From Xylophilus sp. Leaf220 (GTDB lineage Bacteria > Pseudomonadota > Gammaproteobacteria > Burkholderiales > Burkholderiaceae_C), in contig NZ_LMKO01000001.1 in assembly GCF_001421705.1 (NCBI RefSeq), positions 548,170 to 612,169 of the forward strand: a DNA stretch of 64,000 nt, given 5' to 3'. Below the pieces are notes generated by a model. It made no database searches. It worked only from the letters and a program-made list of their open reading frames with translations, and was not told the DNA's origin. This document shows, in pieces, positions 1 through 9,170 of this stretch. Numbering within the stretch: position 1 is the stretch's first letter; the number at the start of each line of letters is the position of its first letter. The translations under genes and the position numbers were made by a program.

Positions 1-779
1 CCGACCAGCGTGGCGATCTCGAAACCGCCGAAGGCGGCCAGGGCCTGCAGCGGATGGGCGGCATCCGCATGGCGCTGCAGGACCCGCTCCAGCACGGCGG
101 CCTTGCGGGCGATGCCGGCGGCGTCCAGGCCGGTGCCGGCACCGGCGCAGTTGGCCGCCGGCAGGCCGGCCAGACGGGACAGAAGCAGGGCCGCGGCCGA
201 GGTGTTGCCGATGCCCATCTCGCCCAACAAAACGGCGTTGCCGGGCAGGGCCTGCACCAGGGCGATGCCGTGGCGCACGGCCTGGGCGCACTGCGCGTCC
301 GACATGGCGGCGGCCAGGCTGCTGTCGGCGGTGCCGGGGCCGACGCGGCGGCTGAGCAGGCGTACCGGCGCGGCGCCCTCCTCCTGCGCGGCGGCCGACG
401 GCTCGCACGGGCGGCGTACGCCGCAGTCGACCACCGTCAGCGCGATCCGGTGCTGGCGGGCCAGCACGCTCACCGCCGCGCCGCCGGCCAGGAAGTTCTG
501 CACCATCTGCCAGGTCACGTCGCTCGGATAGGCCGAGACGCCCTGCGCGGCCAGGCCGTGGTCGGCCGCGCAGACCAGCATCTGCGGCTGCTCCAGCGCC
601 GGCGTTTCGCTGCCCAGGATGCGGCCCAGCCGCAGCGCCAGCCCCTCCAGCCGGCCGAGGGCGCCGAGGGGCTTGGTCTTCTGGTCGATGCGGCGCTGCA
701 GGGCGGTTGCCAGCGCCGCGTCGCCGAACGGTGCGACGGCGGGCAAGGAGGCTTCGAGGGACGTGAGGTCGTCGGTCAT
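1..779 (-). CDS. cobT: Nicotinate-nucleotide--dimethylbenzimidazole phosphoribosyltransferase, 3' end cut by window
   Basis: Builds the activated lower ligand of cobalamin (alpha-ribazole phosphate) from dimethylbenzimidazole and nicotinate mononucleotide in the cytosol. About 259 codons are present from the ATG at 779; the family is near 350, so roughly the last 90 residues lie beyond position 1. Visible family features are the N-terminal KTKPLGALGRLE stretch, CAADHGLAAQGVSAYPSDVT and, at the window edge, AAFGGFEIATLVG. The catalytic Glu region should lie outside the window. Its ATG overlaps the cobQ stop (ATGA, 776-779), so it is probably translationally coupled to cobQ. Confidence 0.93.
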   Translation of the reverse strand, partial: MTDDLTSLEASLPAVAPFGDAALATALQRRIDQKTKPLGALGRLEGLALRLGRILGSETPALEQPQMLVCAADHGLAAQGVSAYPSDVTWQMVQNFLAGGAAVSVLARQHRIALTVVDCGVRRPCEPSAAAQEEGAAPVRLLSRRVGPGTADSSLAAAMSDAQCAQAVRHGIALVQALPGNAVLLGEMGIGNTSAAALLLSRLAGLPAANCAGAGTGLDAAGIARKAAVLERVLQRHADAAHPLQALAAFGGFEIATLV

Positions 780-2257
780 GGATGCGAACGTGAGGGTGGA
801 GATGCCGGCTGCAGCAGGCCCTGCAGCACGCCGGGCGTGAAATGGCGGTCGATGAAATCGGCCAGGCCGTCGAAGACCGCGTCGAGCGTCGGCGCCCGGG
901 CGCCGAACAGCGCCTGAAGCACCGCCGCGTCCTCGAACAGGCCGTGCAGGTACACGCCCAGCACGTTGCCGGCGGCGTTCTGCCAGCCCAGGCCGTCAGG
1001 CAGTACCGGACGGGCCACGTCGCCGGCCACGGCCATCGCCGGGTGCTGGGCGGTGCGGCCGTGGCGGATCTCGTAGCCGGCCACCGGCGTGCCGGCCAGC
1101 GCGGACCAGGGACCGGATACGGTGCTGCCGAAGGCGGCGGCGCAGTGGCGCACCGTCTTGTCGGGATCGAACACCGTCACCAGCGGCAGCAGGCCCAGGC
1201 CCGGGCCGTTGCCGTCGATGCCGTGCGGATCGACCAGCGCCTCGCCCAGCATCTGCAGCCCGCCGCAGATGCCCAGCACCCGGCCGCCGCGGGCCGCGTG
1301 GTCGGCCACCGCGCGGTCGAGGCCCTGGGTGCGCAGCCAGTCCAGGTCGGCGGCGGTGTGCTTGGAGCCGGGCAGCACCACCCAGTCGGCACCGTGCAGC
1401 GTGGCTGTGGATCGGGCCCAGACCAGGCGCACGCCCGGCACGTTCTTCAGCGGCTGGAACTCGTCCAGGTTGCTGATCCGCGGATAGGCGACCACCGCGA
1501 TGGTGGTGTGCACCGCGCCGGTGGCGCTGGCGCCGTCGTCGAACACGCCGTCCTCCTCGGGCAGGCCGTGCTGACGCCACATCGGCAGCGTGGCCAGCAG
1601 GGGCACGCCGGTGAGTGCCTGCAACTGCGCCGGCCCCGGCGCCAGCAGCGACGCGTCGCCCCGGAACCGGTTGAGCACGAAGCCGCGCAACAGCGCCCGC
1701 TCCTCGGCCGGCAGCAGCGCCCAGGTGCCGTAGAGGTGGGCGAAGGCGCCGCCGCGGTCGATGTCGGTCACCAGCAGGCAGGCGGCGTCGGCATGCAGTG
1801 CGGTGCGCATGTTGACGATGTCGTCGTCCTTCAGGTTGATCTCGGCGGGCGAGCCGGCGCCTTCGATCACGACCACGTCGTGGTCGGCACGCAGTGCATC
1901 CAACGCGGCCGACACCTGCGGCCAGACGCTGGCGCTGCGGCCGCGCCACGGCCGCTTCGACAGCGCGGTATCGACCTGGCCGAGCAGCACCACCTGGCTG
2001 CGCATGTCGCCCTCGGGCTTGAGCAGCAGCGGGTTCATCCGCACGTCGGGTGCCACGCCGGCCGCCAGCGCCTGGAAATACTGGGCGCTGCCGATCTCGC
2101 CGCCCGCCACCACCCGGGCGTTGTTGCTCATGTTCTGCGCCTTGAACGGCGCCACGCGCAGGCCCTGCTGGGCATACCAGCGGCAGAGCGCGGTCGCCAG
2201 CCAGCTCTTGCCGGCGCCGCTGGTGGTACCCAGCACCATGACGCAGCGGGCGGTCAT
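776..2257 (-). CDS. cobQ: Cobyric acid synthase (glutamine-hydrolysing)
   Basis: Amidates four peripheral carboxylates (b, d, e, g) of adenosyl-cobyrinic acid a,c-diamide. The protein has 493 aa, normal for CobQ/CbiP. The N-terminal dethiobiotin-synthetase-like domain has the P-loop GTTSGAGKSW and the FKAQNMSNN signature. The C-terminal class I glutaminase domain carries the nucleophile elbow GICGGLQMLG (Cys) and the late His in VYLHGLFE. It overlaps cobT by 4 nt at its 3' end and is separated by 64 nt from the NYN gene upstream. It belongs to the corrinoid amidation part of the locus, together with cbiA. Confidence 0.97.
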   Translation of the reverse strand: MTARCVMVLGTTSGAGKSWLATALCRWYAQQGLRVAPFKAQNMSNNARVVAGGEIGSAQYFQALAAGVAPDVRMNPLLLKPEGDMRSQVVLLGQVDTALSKRPWRGRSASVWPQVSAALDALRADHDVVVIEGAGSPAEINLKDDDIVNMRTALHADAACLLVTDIDRGGAFAHLYGTWALLPAEERALLRGFVLNRFRGDASLLAPGPAQLQALTGVPLLATLPMWRQHGLPEEDGVFDDGASATGAVHTTIAVVAYPRISNLDEFQPLKNVPGVRLVWARSTATLHGADWVVLPGSKHTAADLDWLRTQGLDRAVADHAARGGRVLGICGGLQMLGEALVDPHGIDGNGPGLGLLPLVTVFDPDKTVRHCAAAFGSTVSGPWSALAGTPVAGYEIRHGRTAQHPAMAVAGDVARPVLPDGLGWQNAAGNVLGVYLHGLFEDAAVLQALFGARAPTLDAVFDGLADFIDRHFTPGVLQGLLQPASPPSRSHP

Positions 2258-2321
2258 GCGGAGGATGCAGGGAAAGCGGTCAACGCTCGGTGGTCCATTG
2301 GGCGTTGCCTGCGCGCAGCGT

Positions 2322-3272
2322 TCATGCCTTGAGTCGCAGCAGCCGGCCGGTCTCGCCCATCGTCACCTCGACCATGTCGCCCATCGCCCGCACCATCGAC
2401 GGGAAGTCGGCATGGCCGTGCTCGCGCGGGTCGAAGGCCGGGTCCAGCCGCTTCATCATGTGCCACACGCCGCCTTTGCTGACCCATGGATCGCCGCGGG
2501 TGTCGGCCAGCAGCCGCACCGCGCGGCAGAGCAGCTCGGCGGCGGGATCGGTGTCGGAGATGGTGCGCGCCGCGGGTGGCGGATCGGCGTCGAGGGCCGT
2601 GGCGCCCGCCTCTTCCGCGGCGGCGGCCGCCGCGGTCGCCATCAGGCTGTCGTAGTAGCGGAACTCGTGGCAGCTCTTGGCCCAGTGCCGGTTGGTGGCG
2701 CGGCGCATGCCCACGCCCACCAGGGTGCGGCCGGCGGCCTTGATGCGTTGCGCGACCGGCATGAAGTCGCTGTCGCCGCCGACGATCACCACCGTCTCGA
2801 TATGGCCGAAGCGGTGGATGTCTTCCGCCGCGTCCAGGCACAGGCGGATGTCGGCCCCGTTCTTGGCCGACGCCCCCGGCGGGAACAGCTGCACCAGTTC
2901 CACCCCGCCCTGCAGCAATGCGTCGCGGTAGCGGCCGTAGAACTGCCAGTTGCAGTACCCCCGGTTGATCGCCACCGGCCCGAAGGACGCCGCCAGCTCG
3001 ACGATCGCCTGCACGTCGACCAGCGGCTCCTGCAGCTTGAAGCGCCCGTCGGGCCGGCCGTAGGCGCCCTCGCCGTAGCGGTCCTCGAAGAGGCTGGCGT
3101 GCAGGTTCTCGAAATCCCAGTAAAGGGCGACGGAGCGGTTGTCATCGCGGTCGGTACGGGGCAAGGGGTTCTCCAGAAAGGGGCGGGGCCGGCGGGGGAT
3201 TGTCGCGTCGTCGGCCGCGGGGCGTGCCATTTGGGTGCCACGGAGTCCAGCGGCGGGCTCGTGGCGGTCCAT
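2322..3272 (-). CDS. NYN-domain protein (LabA/PIN-like RNase fold) with OST-HTH-like C-terminus
   Basis: The predicted protein has up to 316 aa. The NYN (PIN-like nuclease) domain runs over residues ~45-215, with conserved acidic positions in ALYWDFENLHA, KNGADIRLCLDA and VIVGGDSDFMPV. The C-terminus (~245-316, GGVWHMMKRLDPAFDPREHG) resembles the OST-HTH/LOTUS module that often follows NYN domains. Family knowledge suggests metal-dependent RNA cleavage; the substrate is unknown. The first ~40 residues are Arg/Pro-rich and not conserved-looking. A TTG start near 3162, preceded by GGAG about 8 nt upstream, would give a shorter protein beginning LPRTDRDD. It abuts the cobC stop with no gap, which is odd company for cobalamin genes. 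Confidence 0.8.
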   Translation of the reverse strand: MDRHEPAAGLRGTQMARPAADDATIPRRPRPFLENPLPRTDRDDNRSVALYWDFENLHASLFEDRYGEGAYGRPDGRFKLQEPLVDVQAIVELAASFGPVAINRGYCNWQFYGRYRDALLQGGVELVQLFPPGASAKNGADIRLCLDAAEDIHRFGHIETVVIVGGDSDFMPVAQRIKAAGRTLVGVGMRRATNRHWAKSCHEFRYYDSLMATAAAAAAEEAGATALDADPPPAARTISDTDPAAELLCRAVRLLADTRGDPWVSKGGVWHMMKRLDPAFDPREHGHADFPSMVRAMGDMVEVTMGETGRLLRLKA

Positions 3273-4304
3273 TCATCCTGCTTGCCACGCGGCCCGCAGT
3301 GCATCCTGCGCCGCCGGCGGCTGCACCGACACGCGCGCGTGGCCTGGCATACCGAAGGAGGTGGCATCGCGCAGCTGGATGCCGGCCCGGCGCAGTGCCG
3401 CGGCGCGCGCGGGCGACAGCGGCAGTCGGACGCATAAGAACGGCGTGTCGCTGGGCAACACCACCCAGCCCAGCGCGTCGCAGATGGCCTGCTGCCGGGC
3501 TTTCCAGACCCGCAGGGTGTCGAGGCTTTCGGCCAGCCACCGCTGGGTGGCGTCTTCGCACCACGCCTGCAGCAATGCCACGCCGTGCGCGCCGACGGGC
3601 CAGGACGGGGCCAGGGCGTCGAGCGCGGCGACGGACGCCCCGCTGTCCTTGGGCGCAATGGCGTAGGCGGCGCGCAGGCCGGTCAGGCCCAGGGCCTTGT
3701 TGGGCGACCAGAGCTGCCAGGCGCGGTCGAGGTCGGCCGGTGTCCAGGCCGAAGTGCCGGACAGCCGCAGCGGTGCATAGGCCCGGTCGAGCACCAGCAG
3801 GTCGCAGGGGCCCGCCGGCGGCACCGGCTCCGACCGGCCGAGCGGGCTGGAAGGGTCGCAGGCCCAGACGAGGGCCGGTGCGGCACCGGACGAGGGCCCA
3901 GGCGCCGTGTCCGCGCGGTGCACCGCCATCCGCCAGGCCGCGGCTGCGGCCGCATAGTCACCGTAGGCATGCGCGGGGATGCGGGCCTGCCGGATGCCGC
4001 GCTGCGCCGCCCAGGCGGTGATGCGGAAGATGGCCTCGCTGGCGCTGGCCGCCGGCAGGATGCGGCCGGGCGCCACGCCGTGGAATGCGGCCAGCCGCTC
4101 GCGCAGCGCGGTGTAGCGGGGATCGGGATAGCGGGTGGCATCGGCGAGCTGCACGGCGGCCAGCGCCGCGGGGCACGGGCCGCAGGCGTTGGCGTTGGTC
4201 GAGAAATCGAAGCGCACCGGTCCGCCGCCGTCGGGGCCGCCGTGGACGCGCATGGCGGCGGCGGTGGCGGCGGCAATATCGGCAGGCGAAGCGGTCATGG
4301 GCAA
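3273..4304 (-). CDS. cobC: L-threonine-O-3-phosphate decarboxylase (aminopropanol arm of cobalamin)
   Basis: PLP enzyme of the histidinol-phosphate aminotransferase fold that makes (R)-1-amino-2-propanol phosphate, the linker attached by CbiB. The protein has 343 aa. The PLP-binding Lys is in WSPNKALGLTGLRAAY; FDFSTNANACGP near the N-terminus matches the family substrate-binding start. The symbol cobC follows Pseudomonas denitrificans; the Salmonella name for the same enzyme is cobD. It sits between cbiB (75-nt gap) and the NYN gene (no gap), consistent with one transcript. Confidence 0.92.
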   Translation of the reverse strand: MPMTASPADIAAATAAAMRVHGGPDGGGPVRFDFSTNANACGPCPAALAAVQLADATRYPDPRYTALRERLAAFHGVAPGRILPAASASEAIFRITAWAAQRGIRQARIPAHAYGDYAAAAAAWRMAVHRADTAPGPSSGAAPALVWACDPSSPLGRSEPVPPAGPCDLLVLDRAYAPLRLSGTSAWTPADLDRAWQLWSPNKALGLTGLRAAYAIAPKDSGASVAALDALAPSWPVGAHGVALLQAWCEDATQRWLAESLDTLRVWKARQQAICDALGWVVLPSDTPFLCVRLPLSPARAAALRRAGIQLRDATSFGMPGHARVSVQPPAAQDALRAAWQAG

Positions 4305-4380
4305 GCGGGGGATCGGGGGCGGCAGGCGGGCAGCGGGGATTGTGCGGCGGCGGGCGGTGCCGGCGGCAGCGCGCGCGGTG

Positions 4381-5430
4381 TCAGGCCATTCTCGCCAATG
4401 CTATCGAATAGATAGCTAGAAGCCCGCACAGCACGCCGGCTACGACCGCTTTTCTAGAAGATTTCAGCGCCTGCGCTGTGTCGGCGGGCCGTGGGTCGCG
4501 TCTGCCGGCATTCAGGCAGTAGACGCCCGGCTTCGACAGCCGCACGCCCAGCCGCAGCGCCATCGCCCCCATCGGCCAGCCGCCGTTGGGCGACGGCGTG
4601 CGGCGGGCCTCGGCCGGAAGGCGCGGCCAGAGCGCCGGTCGCAGCGCCAGCAGCAGGGCCGCGGTGATGCGCGCCGGCAGCCACGACAGCAGGTCGTCGG
4701 CCCGCGCCGCCCACTTGCCGGCCCACTCCCACCGGCCCCGGTAGCCCCACATCGCGTCGGCGGTGTTGGCGAAGCGGTAGACGGCCGCGCCCGGCAGGCC
4801 GAGCAGCAGGAACCAGAACAGCGGCGCCACCACCGAGTCGTTGAGGTTCTCGGCCAGGGTTTCGATCGCGCTTTCGCGGACTTCCGTGTCAGTCAGTTGG
4901 GTCACGTCGCGGCTGACCAGCCGCGAGAGCCGGGCCCGGCCGGCATCGAGCGACACGGCCAGCGCGGCCTCGACCGCCGCCACCTCGTCGTGCAGCATGC
5001 GCCACGCCAGCAGCGGCTTGAGCGCGAGGCCGATCGCTATCGCGGCGGCCCACGGCGGCAGGTGCAATGCAAGCCACTGCAGCAGTGCCGCAGCCAGACC
5101 CACGGCGACCGCACCGACGGACCAGGCCAGTGCGCCGGCGGCGAACAGGCGCCAGCGGCCAGCGGACGGGCCGGACGGATTCGGCAGCGCGGACGATGCT
5201 GCTTGCGCACCAGCGCCTGCATCTCCACTGCCACCGCCTTCGGAATCGCCGCCGATGTCGGCACCGCTCCGCCGCATCAACCATCGGCCGGCGGCACCCA
5301 GGTACCGCCCCATCCCCACCACCGGATGCCAGACCCGCGGCTCGCCCCAGCGCCAGTCGACGGCCAGGGCGATCACCACCGCCAGCGCGGCCAGCGTGGC
5401 ATCGGCGAGCGGAGCGGCCAGGCCGGTCAC
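4381..5430 (-). CDS. cbiB: Adenosylcobinamide-phosphate synthase, membrane protein
   Basis: Joins the aminopropanol arm to adenosyl-cobyric acid. The protein has 349 aa with several hydrophobic segments (residues ~8-26, 75-100, 105-125, 205-225, the last ~20) and family motifs DWRWGEPRVWHPVVGMGR, TETLAENLNDSVVAPLFW-like and WGYRGRWEWAGKWAARADD. The GTG at 5430 is chosen because it overlaps the stop of the PepSY gene (GTGA, 5427-5430) and gives the normal family length; the frame stays open upstream but without CbiB-like sequence. Residues ~46-75 are a low-complexity Gly/Ala/Ser insertion. The last ~14 codons are encoded by a copy of the 41-bp dispersed element (4400-4440). Confidence 0.93.
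   Translation of the reverse strand: MTGLAAPLADATLAALAVVIALAVDWRWGEPRVWHPVVGMGRYLGAAGRWLMRRSGADIGGDSEGGGSGDAGAGAQAASSALPNPSGPSAGRWRLFAAGALAWSVGAVAVGLAAALLQWLALHLPPWAAAIAIGLALKPLLAWRMLHDEVAAVEAALAVSLDAGRARLSRLVSRDVTQLTDTEVRESAIETLAENLNDSVVAPLFWFLLLGLPGAAVYRFANTADAMWGYRGRWEWAGKWAARADDLLSWLPARITAALLLALRPALWPRLPAEARRTPSPNGGWPMGAMALRLGVRLSKPGVYCLNAGRRDPRPADTAQALKSSRKAVVAGVLCGLLAIYSIALARMA
4400..4440 (+). repeat. 41-bp dispersed palindromic element, copy 1 (inside cbiB)
   Basis: Layout is a 17-bp palindrome GCTATCGAATAGATAGC (4400-4416), a 5-bp spacer, then two 6-bp GCCGGC-type blocks separated by 7 bp (here GCCCGC and GCCGGC). The same architecture with identical spacing recurs six more times in the window. 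This copy is inside the 3' end of cbiB and reads in frame as LLAIYSIA near the C-terminus. Confidence 0.85.
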
Positions 5431-6971
5431 CGCCCGCCCTCCCCTGCGGTCGCCGCGCTGGCGACAGGCGCCGGCCGGTCGGGCCGCCGCCGGCGCGGCA
5501 CCAGCACCCGCCACGCCACGGCGCAGGAGGTGATGCACAAGGCGGTGCCGAGCGCCGACAGGCCCAGCACCAGCGCATCGCGCAAGGCGGGCCGCGCCAG
5601 CAGCGGCGCGATGTCCAGGCTGTGCAGGCCATGGTAGAGCCAGCGCTGCCAGCGGCCCGAGCTGTCGGCGCGCAGCAGCAGCCGCGCCGACGCCGGATCG
5701 GCATAGGCCACGACGCCGTCGGCCCAGGTGGCGCGCCACACCGGCAGCGGGAGCCCGTGGCGGCTGTCGGGGTCGTGCGGGCGGGGGGCGTAGTAGAGAT
5801 CGTCGTAGGCGTCGATGCGCTGCAGCGCCGGCGTTCCCGCCGCGGCGTCGCCGGCGCGCAGGCCGGCCAGCGCGGCGCGCACCGTGGCATCGGGCACCGC
5901 GTCGACGAGCGCCGCCGGGCCCTCGCCGTCGGCCCGCAGCAGGGCCTCGCGCCCGGGGCCGCGCAACCGGTACCAGGCCTGGCCGGCGATGCGCCCCGCC
6001 TCCAGCTCGCGCGGCGCCCACCCCTGCGCGGCCGCCAGGGCCAGCGCCTCGGCGGGGTTGCGCCGGAACACGGCGGCACCGCCCTCCCACCGCACGCTTT
6101 CCGCCGGCAGCGCGCCGTAGGGCGAGAACACGCCGAAAGGATTCATCGACAGCAGGCCCGAGAAGATCCAGGTCAGGGTGGCCACGCCGGCCAGCAGACC
6201 TGCGATGTGGTGCCAGCGCATCCAGAACCGGCGGTACGGAATCCAGCGCGCGCGGTTGAGGAACAGCTGCCACACGCCCAGCACCACCCCGCTGAGCGCC
6301 AGCAGCGTGCCGGGCAGCGCCAGCGCGACGACCACCTGCTGCCAGGCCCGCGGCGACTGGCGCAGCACGGTGGGGTAGATCCAGTGCGGAACCGCGCCGA
6401 CCCAGTTCCAGAAGCGCTCCGCGCGGCGGGTGTCGCGCACCACCTCGGCGGCGCCGGCCGACACGTACAGCTCCAGGCCGTCGTCGCCCTGCATCGCCAC
6501 CTTGACCAGCGGACGCCACGGGTCCAGGCCCTGCGGCACGGTCCACTGGTCGCGCAGCAGCGGCACGGTGCCGGTGGCGGCGCGGCCCGCGAAAGCCGCC
6601 GCCACCGCGGCGGCCTGCGCCTCGGCCAGCGGCGGCGGGGCCGTGCCATCGCGGGCGTCCAGCACCTGCCAGCGGGCGGCGCGGTTCGGATCGGTGGTGC
6701 CGGACGTCCGGACGCGCCAGACCGGCCGGTCGCCCAGCAGGCCCAGCCGCGCCTCGGTCCAGCGCAGGCCGGCGCGGGACGCGGCGGCATCGGGCGCCAG
6801 GCAGCAGCCGGCGGGCAGCTGCAGCGCGGGCAGGCCCGCCAGCCGCTCGGTCTGCGTCAGCGCGGGAAAGGGCACGAAGTACAGCACCACCCCGCTCAGG
6901 AACCACACCAGGAACAGCAGCGCGAGCGCCACGCCCAGCCACTTGTGCAGGAAGACCAGGGCGGGCTTCAT
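5427..6971 (-). CDS. PepSY-associated transmembrane protein (iron-uptake type)
   Basis: The protein has 514 aa: an N-terminal helix after FLHKWLG, a ~150-residue periplasmic stretch, central helices (residues ~205-280, with WMRWHHIAGLLAGVATL), a second periplasmic part and a last helix before a basic tail. This is the PepSY_TM layout found next to TonB-dependent siderophore receptors, where members are thought to help ferric-siderophore reduction or release at the inner membrane. The paired His residues in HKWLG, WHH and YHGLHSLD could bind haem, as inferred for the family. The TonB receptor gene is 22 nt upstream. The stop overlaps the GTG of cbiB, tying this iron-type gene to cobalamin synthesis. 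Confidence 0.85.
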   Translation of the reverse strand: MKPALVFLHKWLGVALALLFLVWFLSGVVLYFVPFPALTQTERLAGLPALQLPAGCCLAPDAAASRAGLRWTEARLGLLGDRPVWRVRTSGTTDPNRAARWQVLDARDGTAPPPLAEAQAAAVAAAFAGRAATGTVPLLRDQWTVPQGLDPWRPLVKVAMQGDDGLELYVSAGAAEVVRDTRRAERFWNWVGAVPHWIYPTVLRQSPRAWQQVVVALALPGTLLALSGVVLGVWQLFLNRARWIPYRRFWMRWHHIAGLLAGVATLTWIFSGLLSMNPFGVFSPYGALPAESVRWEGGAAVFRRNPAEALALAAAQGWAPRELEAGRIAGQAWYRLRGPGREALLRADGEGPAALVDAVPDATVRAALAGLRAGDAAAGTPALQRIDAYDDLYYAPRPHDPDSRHGLPLPVWRATWADGVVAYADPASARLLLRADSSGRWQRWLYHGLHSLDIAPLLARPALRDALVLGLSALGTALCITSCAVAWRVLVPRRRRPDRPAPVASAATAGEGGR

Positions 6972-6993
6972 CGTCGTTGTACGACCTGCCGGC

Positions 6994-9117
6994 TCAAAAC
7001 CGGGCGCGCGCGGTCAACTGCACCGTGCGGGGAGCGCCCAGCAGCCAGAACACGTCGCCCGCGCCGGAAAGCGCATAGACCTTGTCGGCGAGGTTCTTGA
7101 CCGACAAGGCCACGGTCAGGCTGCGGGAGTAGGCGTAGCTGAGCGACGCGTCCAGCACCGCATAGGACGGCAGCCGCGCGGTGTTGGCCGCATTGGCCTG
7201 GCGCGCGCCGACATAGCGCGCGCCAAAGCCGGCCTGCCACTGCGGCTGGAAGCGGTAGGCCGTCCACAGGCCTGCACTGCGCTCGGGCACGTCGGTGGGC
7301 GTGTTGCCGCTGCGGGACACCACGCCGCCGCTGGCCTGGGCCTCGTCGAACCGGTCGTAGCGGGCGCGCAGGAAGGCGGCGTTGGCATCGACCGTCCAGC
7401 CGCGCAGGGGCTCTGCGGCGAAGGCCAGTTCGATGCCGGTGGAGGACTGCCGGCCGATCTGCTGCGCGACCGTTGGGTCGAGCGGGTCGCGCGAGAGGAT
7501 GTCGCGCTTCTGCAGCTGGTAGAGCGCCACTGTCCATTCGCCGCGCACCGCCGGCACGCTGCCCTTGGCGCCGACTTCCAGCTGCCGGCCTTTGGTCAGG
7601 TCGTAGGTGTTGGAGCCGTTGGGCAGGGAGAGCGATCCGCTCAGCGGATCGGTGCCGGTGCCGTACTGGCCGTAGAGCGAGAGCGCGTCGCTCGCCGCCC
7701 AGACCAGGCCGATGCGGCCGGTCTCCGGCGTGTACGTCTTGGCCTGGCGGGCGCCGGGCAGGCTGCTGCGCAGATTGGTGAAGTCGAGTGCCATGCGGTC
7801 GCTGCGCAGGCCGGCAACCAGCTTCCACTGCGGCGCGAGGTCGAGGGCGTTCTCGGCGAAGAGTGCGCGGGTCTCCAGAGACGAACGGCGGCCGGGCGTG
7901 GTGGGCACCGGGCTGTCGAACACACCCGGCGCCACCGCGAACGGATCGACCGTGCTGCCGCCGTCGTAGGGCGCATTGTTTGTGTGGAGCAGCCGGGTGC
8001 GGTACCCGTCCACGCCCACCACGAAGCGGTTGCGCCGGCCGGCGATCTGGCCGTCGAGCGTGGCGTCGAACCGGTTGCCGGTCTGCTGCTGGTCGTGAAG
8101 GATCTCGACGTAGTCGCTGCGGTTCACCCGGGTGCCGGTGGTGTCGAAGGCGTAGGTCTCGGCGTTGCGCCAATGGCGCTGGCTGGTCAGGCGGTAGGTC
8201 TCGTTGCGCAGCCGCAGGCCGGGCGCGGCCTGGTACTCGACCCTGGCGCGCCAGACGCGGTCGTCGTAGCGCACCATGCCGTCGGCCAGGTTGAAGCCGG
8301 TGCGGCGCAACCGGTCGTCCAGCACGCCGCCGCGCAGCGAGGTACCGAAGTAGTGGCTGTCGTCGTTGTGGCCGGCGTCCACCGACAGGTCGATGCGGAG
8401 CGCATTGGTCGGCCGCAGGGCCAGCGCGGCCGAGAGATTCTGTCGCCGGTAGGCCATGTCGGGGTTGTAGCCGCTGCTGCGGTCGGCATCGAGGTACAGG
8501 GAGTACGCCAGCACCTCGTTGACCGGCCCGCGCAGCCCCACGCCGGCCTGCAGCAGGCCGTAGGAGCCGGCGCCCACGAAGGCCTCGCGCTCGCTGCGGT
8601 CGAAGAGCGGCCGCTTGGTCAGGTAGTTGACCGCCGCGCCGAGGGCACCGTCGCCGTACAGCACCGAGGCGGGGCCGCGCAACACCTCGACGCCCTCCAG
8701 CGGCCAGGTCGAGAACGGATAGGTCACCGTGCCGTTGGCCACCACCAGCCGGGTGCCGTCGACCATCTGCGCCACCGAGTTGTGGCCGACGAAGCCGCGC
8801 GCCGCCAGCGCTGTGCCGCCGTTGCCCGGCGCGGGCGATTCGGTGACGCCCGGCAGGCGGACGGCCGCGTCCTGCGCCCGGGCCAGGCTGCGCTCGGCCA
8901 TCTCGGCGCCGTCGATGCGGCTCACGCTGGCCGGCGTCTCCCGCGGCGCGAGGCCCAGGCGCGAGCCGGTCTCGCCCGGCAGGTCGAGGTCGAGCGAGCC
9001 ACCGGCCTCTGGCCGGGTGTCGGTGACCTGCTGGGTCGGCAGGTCGGCGGCATGGCAGAGCGGCACGGCGGCGCAGGCCGCGGCGGCGAGCCGCAGGGAG
9101 AAGGGCAGATGGCGCAT
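6994..9117 (-). CDS. TonB-dependent siderophore-type outer-membrane receptor
   Basis: The protein has 707 aa from the ATG at 9117, chosen because it gives a clean signal peptide (RHLPFSLRLAAAACAAVPLCHA). The plug domain is at ~residues 45-165, with ETPASVSRIDGAEMAE, GVEVLRGPASVLYGDGALGG-like sequence and LTKRP. A 22-strand barrel follows, ending with the terminal aromatic pattern QLTARARF. No extra STN signalling domain is present, so it is a transporter only. The pairing with a PepSY protein and a Fur-like site upstream favour a ferric siderophore as substrate, but location inside the cobalamin locus leaves a corrinoid or other metal chelate open. Substrate unknown. Confidence 0.88.
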   Translation of the reverse strand: MRHLPFSLRLAAAACAAVPLCHAADLPTQQVTDTRPEAGGSLDLDLPGETGSRLGLAPRETPASVSRIDGAEMAERSLARAQDAAVRLPGVTESPAPGNGGTALAARGFVGHNSVAQMVDGTRLVVANGTVTYPFSTWPLEGVEVLRGPASVLYGDGALGAAVNYLTKRPLFDRSEREAFVGAGSYGLLQAGVGLRGPVNEVLAYSLYLDADRSSGYNPDMAYRRQNLSAALALRPTNALRIDLSVDAGHNDDSHYFGTSLRGGVLDDRLRRTGFNLADGMVRYDDRVWRARVEYQAAPGLRLRNETYRLTSQRHWRNAETYAFDTTGTRVNRSDYVEILHDQQQTGNRFDATLDGQIAGRRNRFVVGVDGYRTRLLHTNNAPYDGGSTVDPFAVAPGVFDSPVPTTPGRRSSLETRALFAENALDLAPQWKLVAGLRSDRMALDFTNLRSSLPGARQAKTYTPETGRIGLVWAASDALSLYGQYGTGTDPLSGSLSLPNGSNTYDLTKGRQLEVGAKGSVPAVRGEWTVALYQLQKRDILSRDPLDPTVAQQIGRQSSTGIELAFAAEPLRGWTVDANAAFLRARYDRFDEAQASGGVVSRSGNTPTDVPERSAGLWTAYRFQPQWQAGFGARYVGARQANAANTARLPSYAVLDASLSYAYSRSLTVALSVKNLADKVYALSGAGDVFWLLGAPRTVQLTARARF

Positions 9118-9170
9118 GGTGGGACGTCGGTCGCAGGCCCCAGGGAGCCGGCAAGAATGCAAAGGGCACT

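Noticed and set aside
842-2332. A 496-codon plus-strand frame antisense to cobQ
   Set aside because: Low-complexity His/Gln/Arg/Gly translation; cobQ on the other strand has intact P-loop and glutaminase motifs.
4381-6942. An 853-codon frame that could look like a fusion of an unknown protein with CbiB
   Set aside because: The upstream half is the out-of-frame shadow of the PepSY gene. The CbiB part starts at the GTG that overlaps the PepSY stop and has normal family length.
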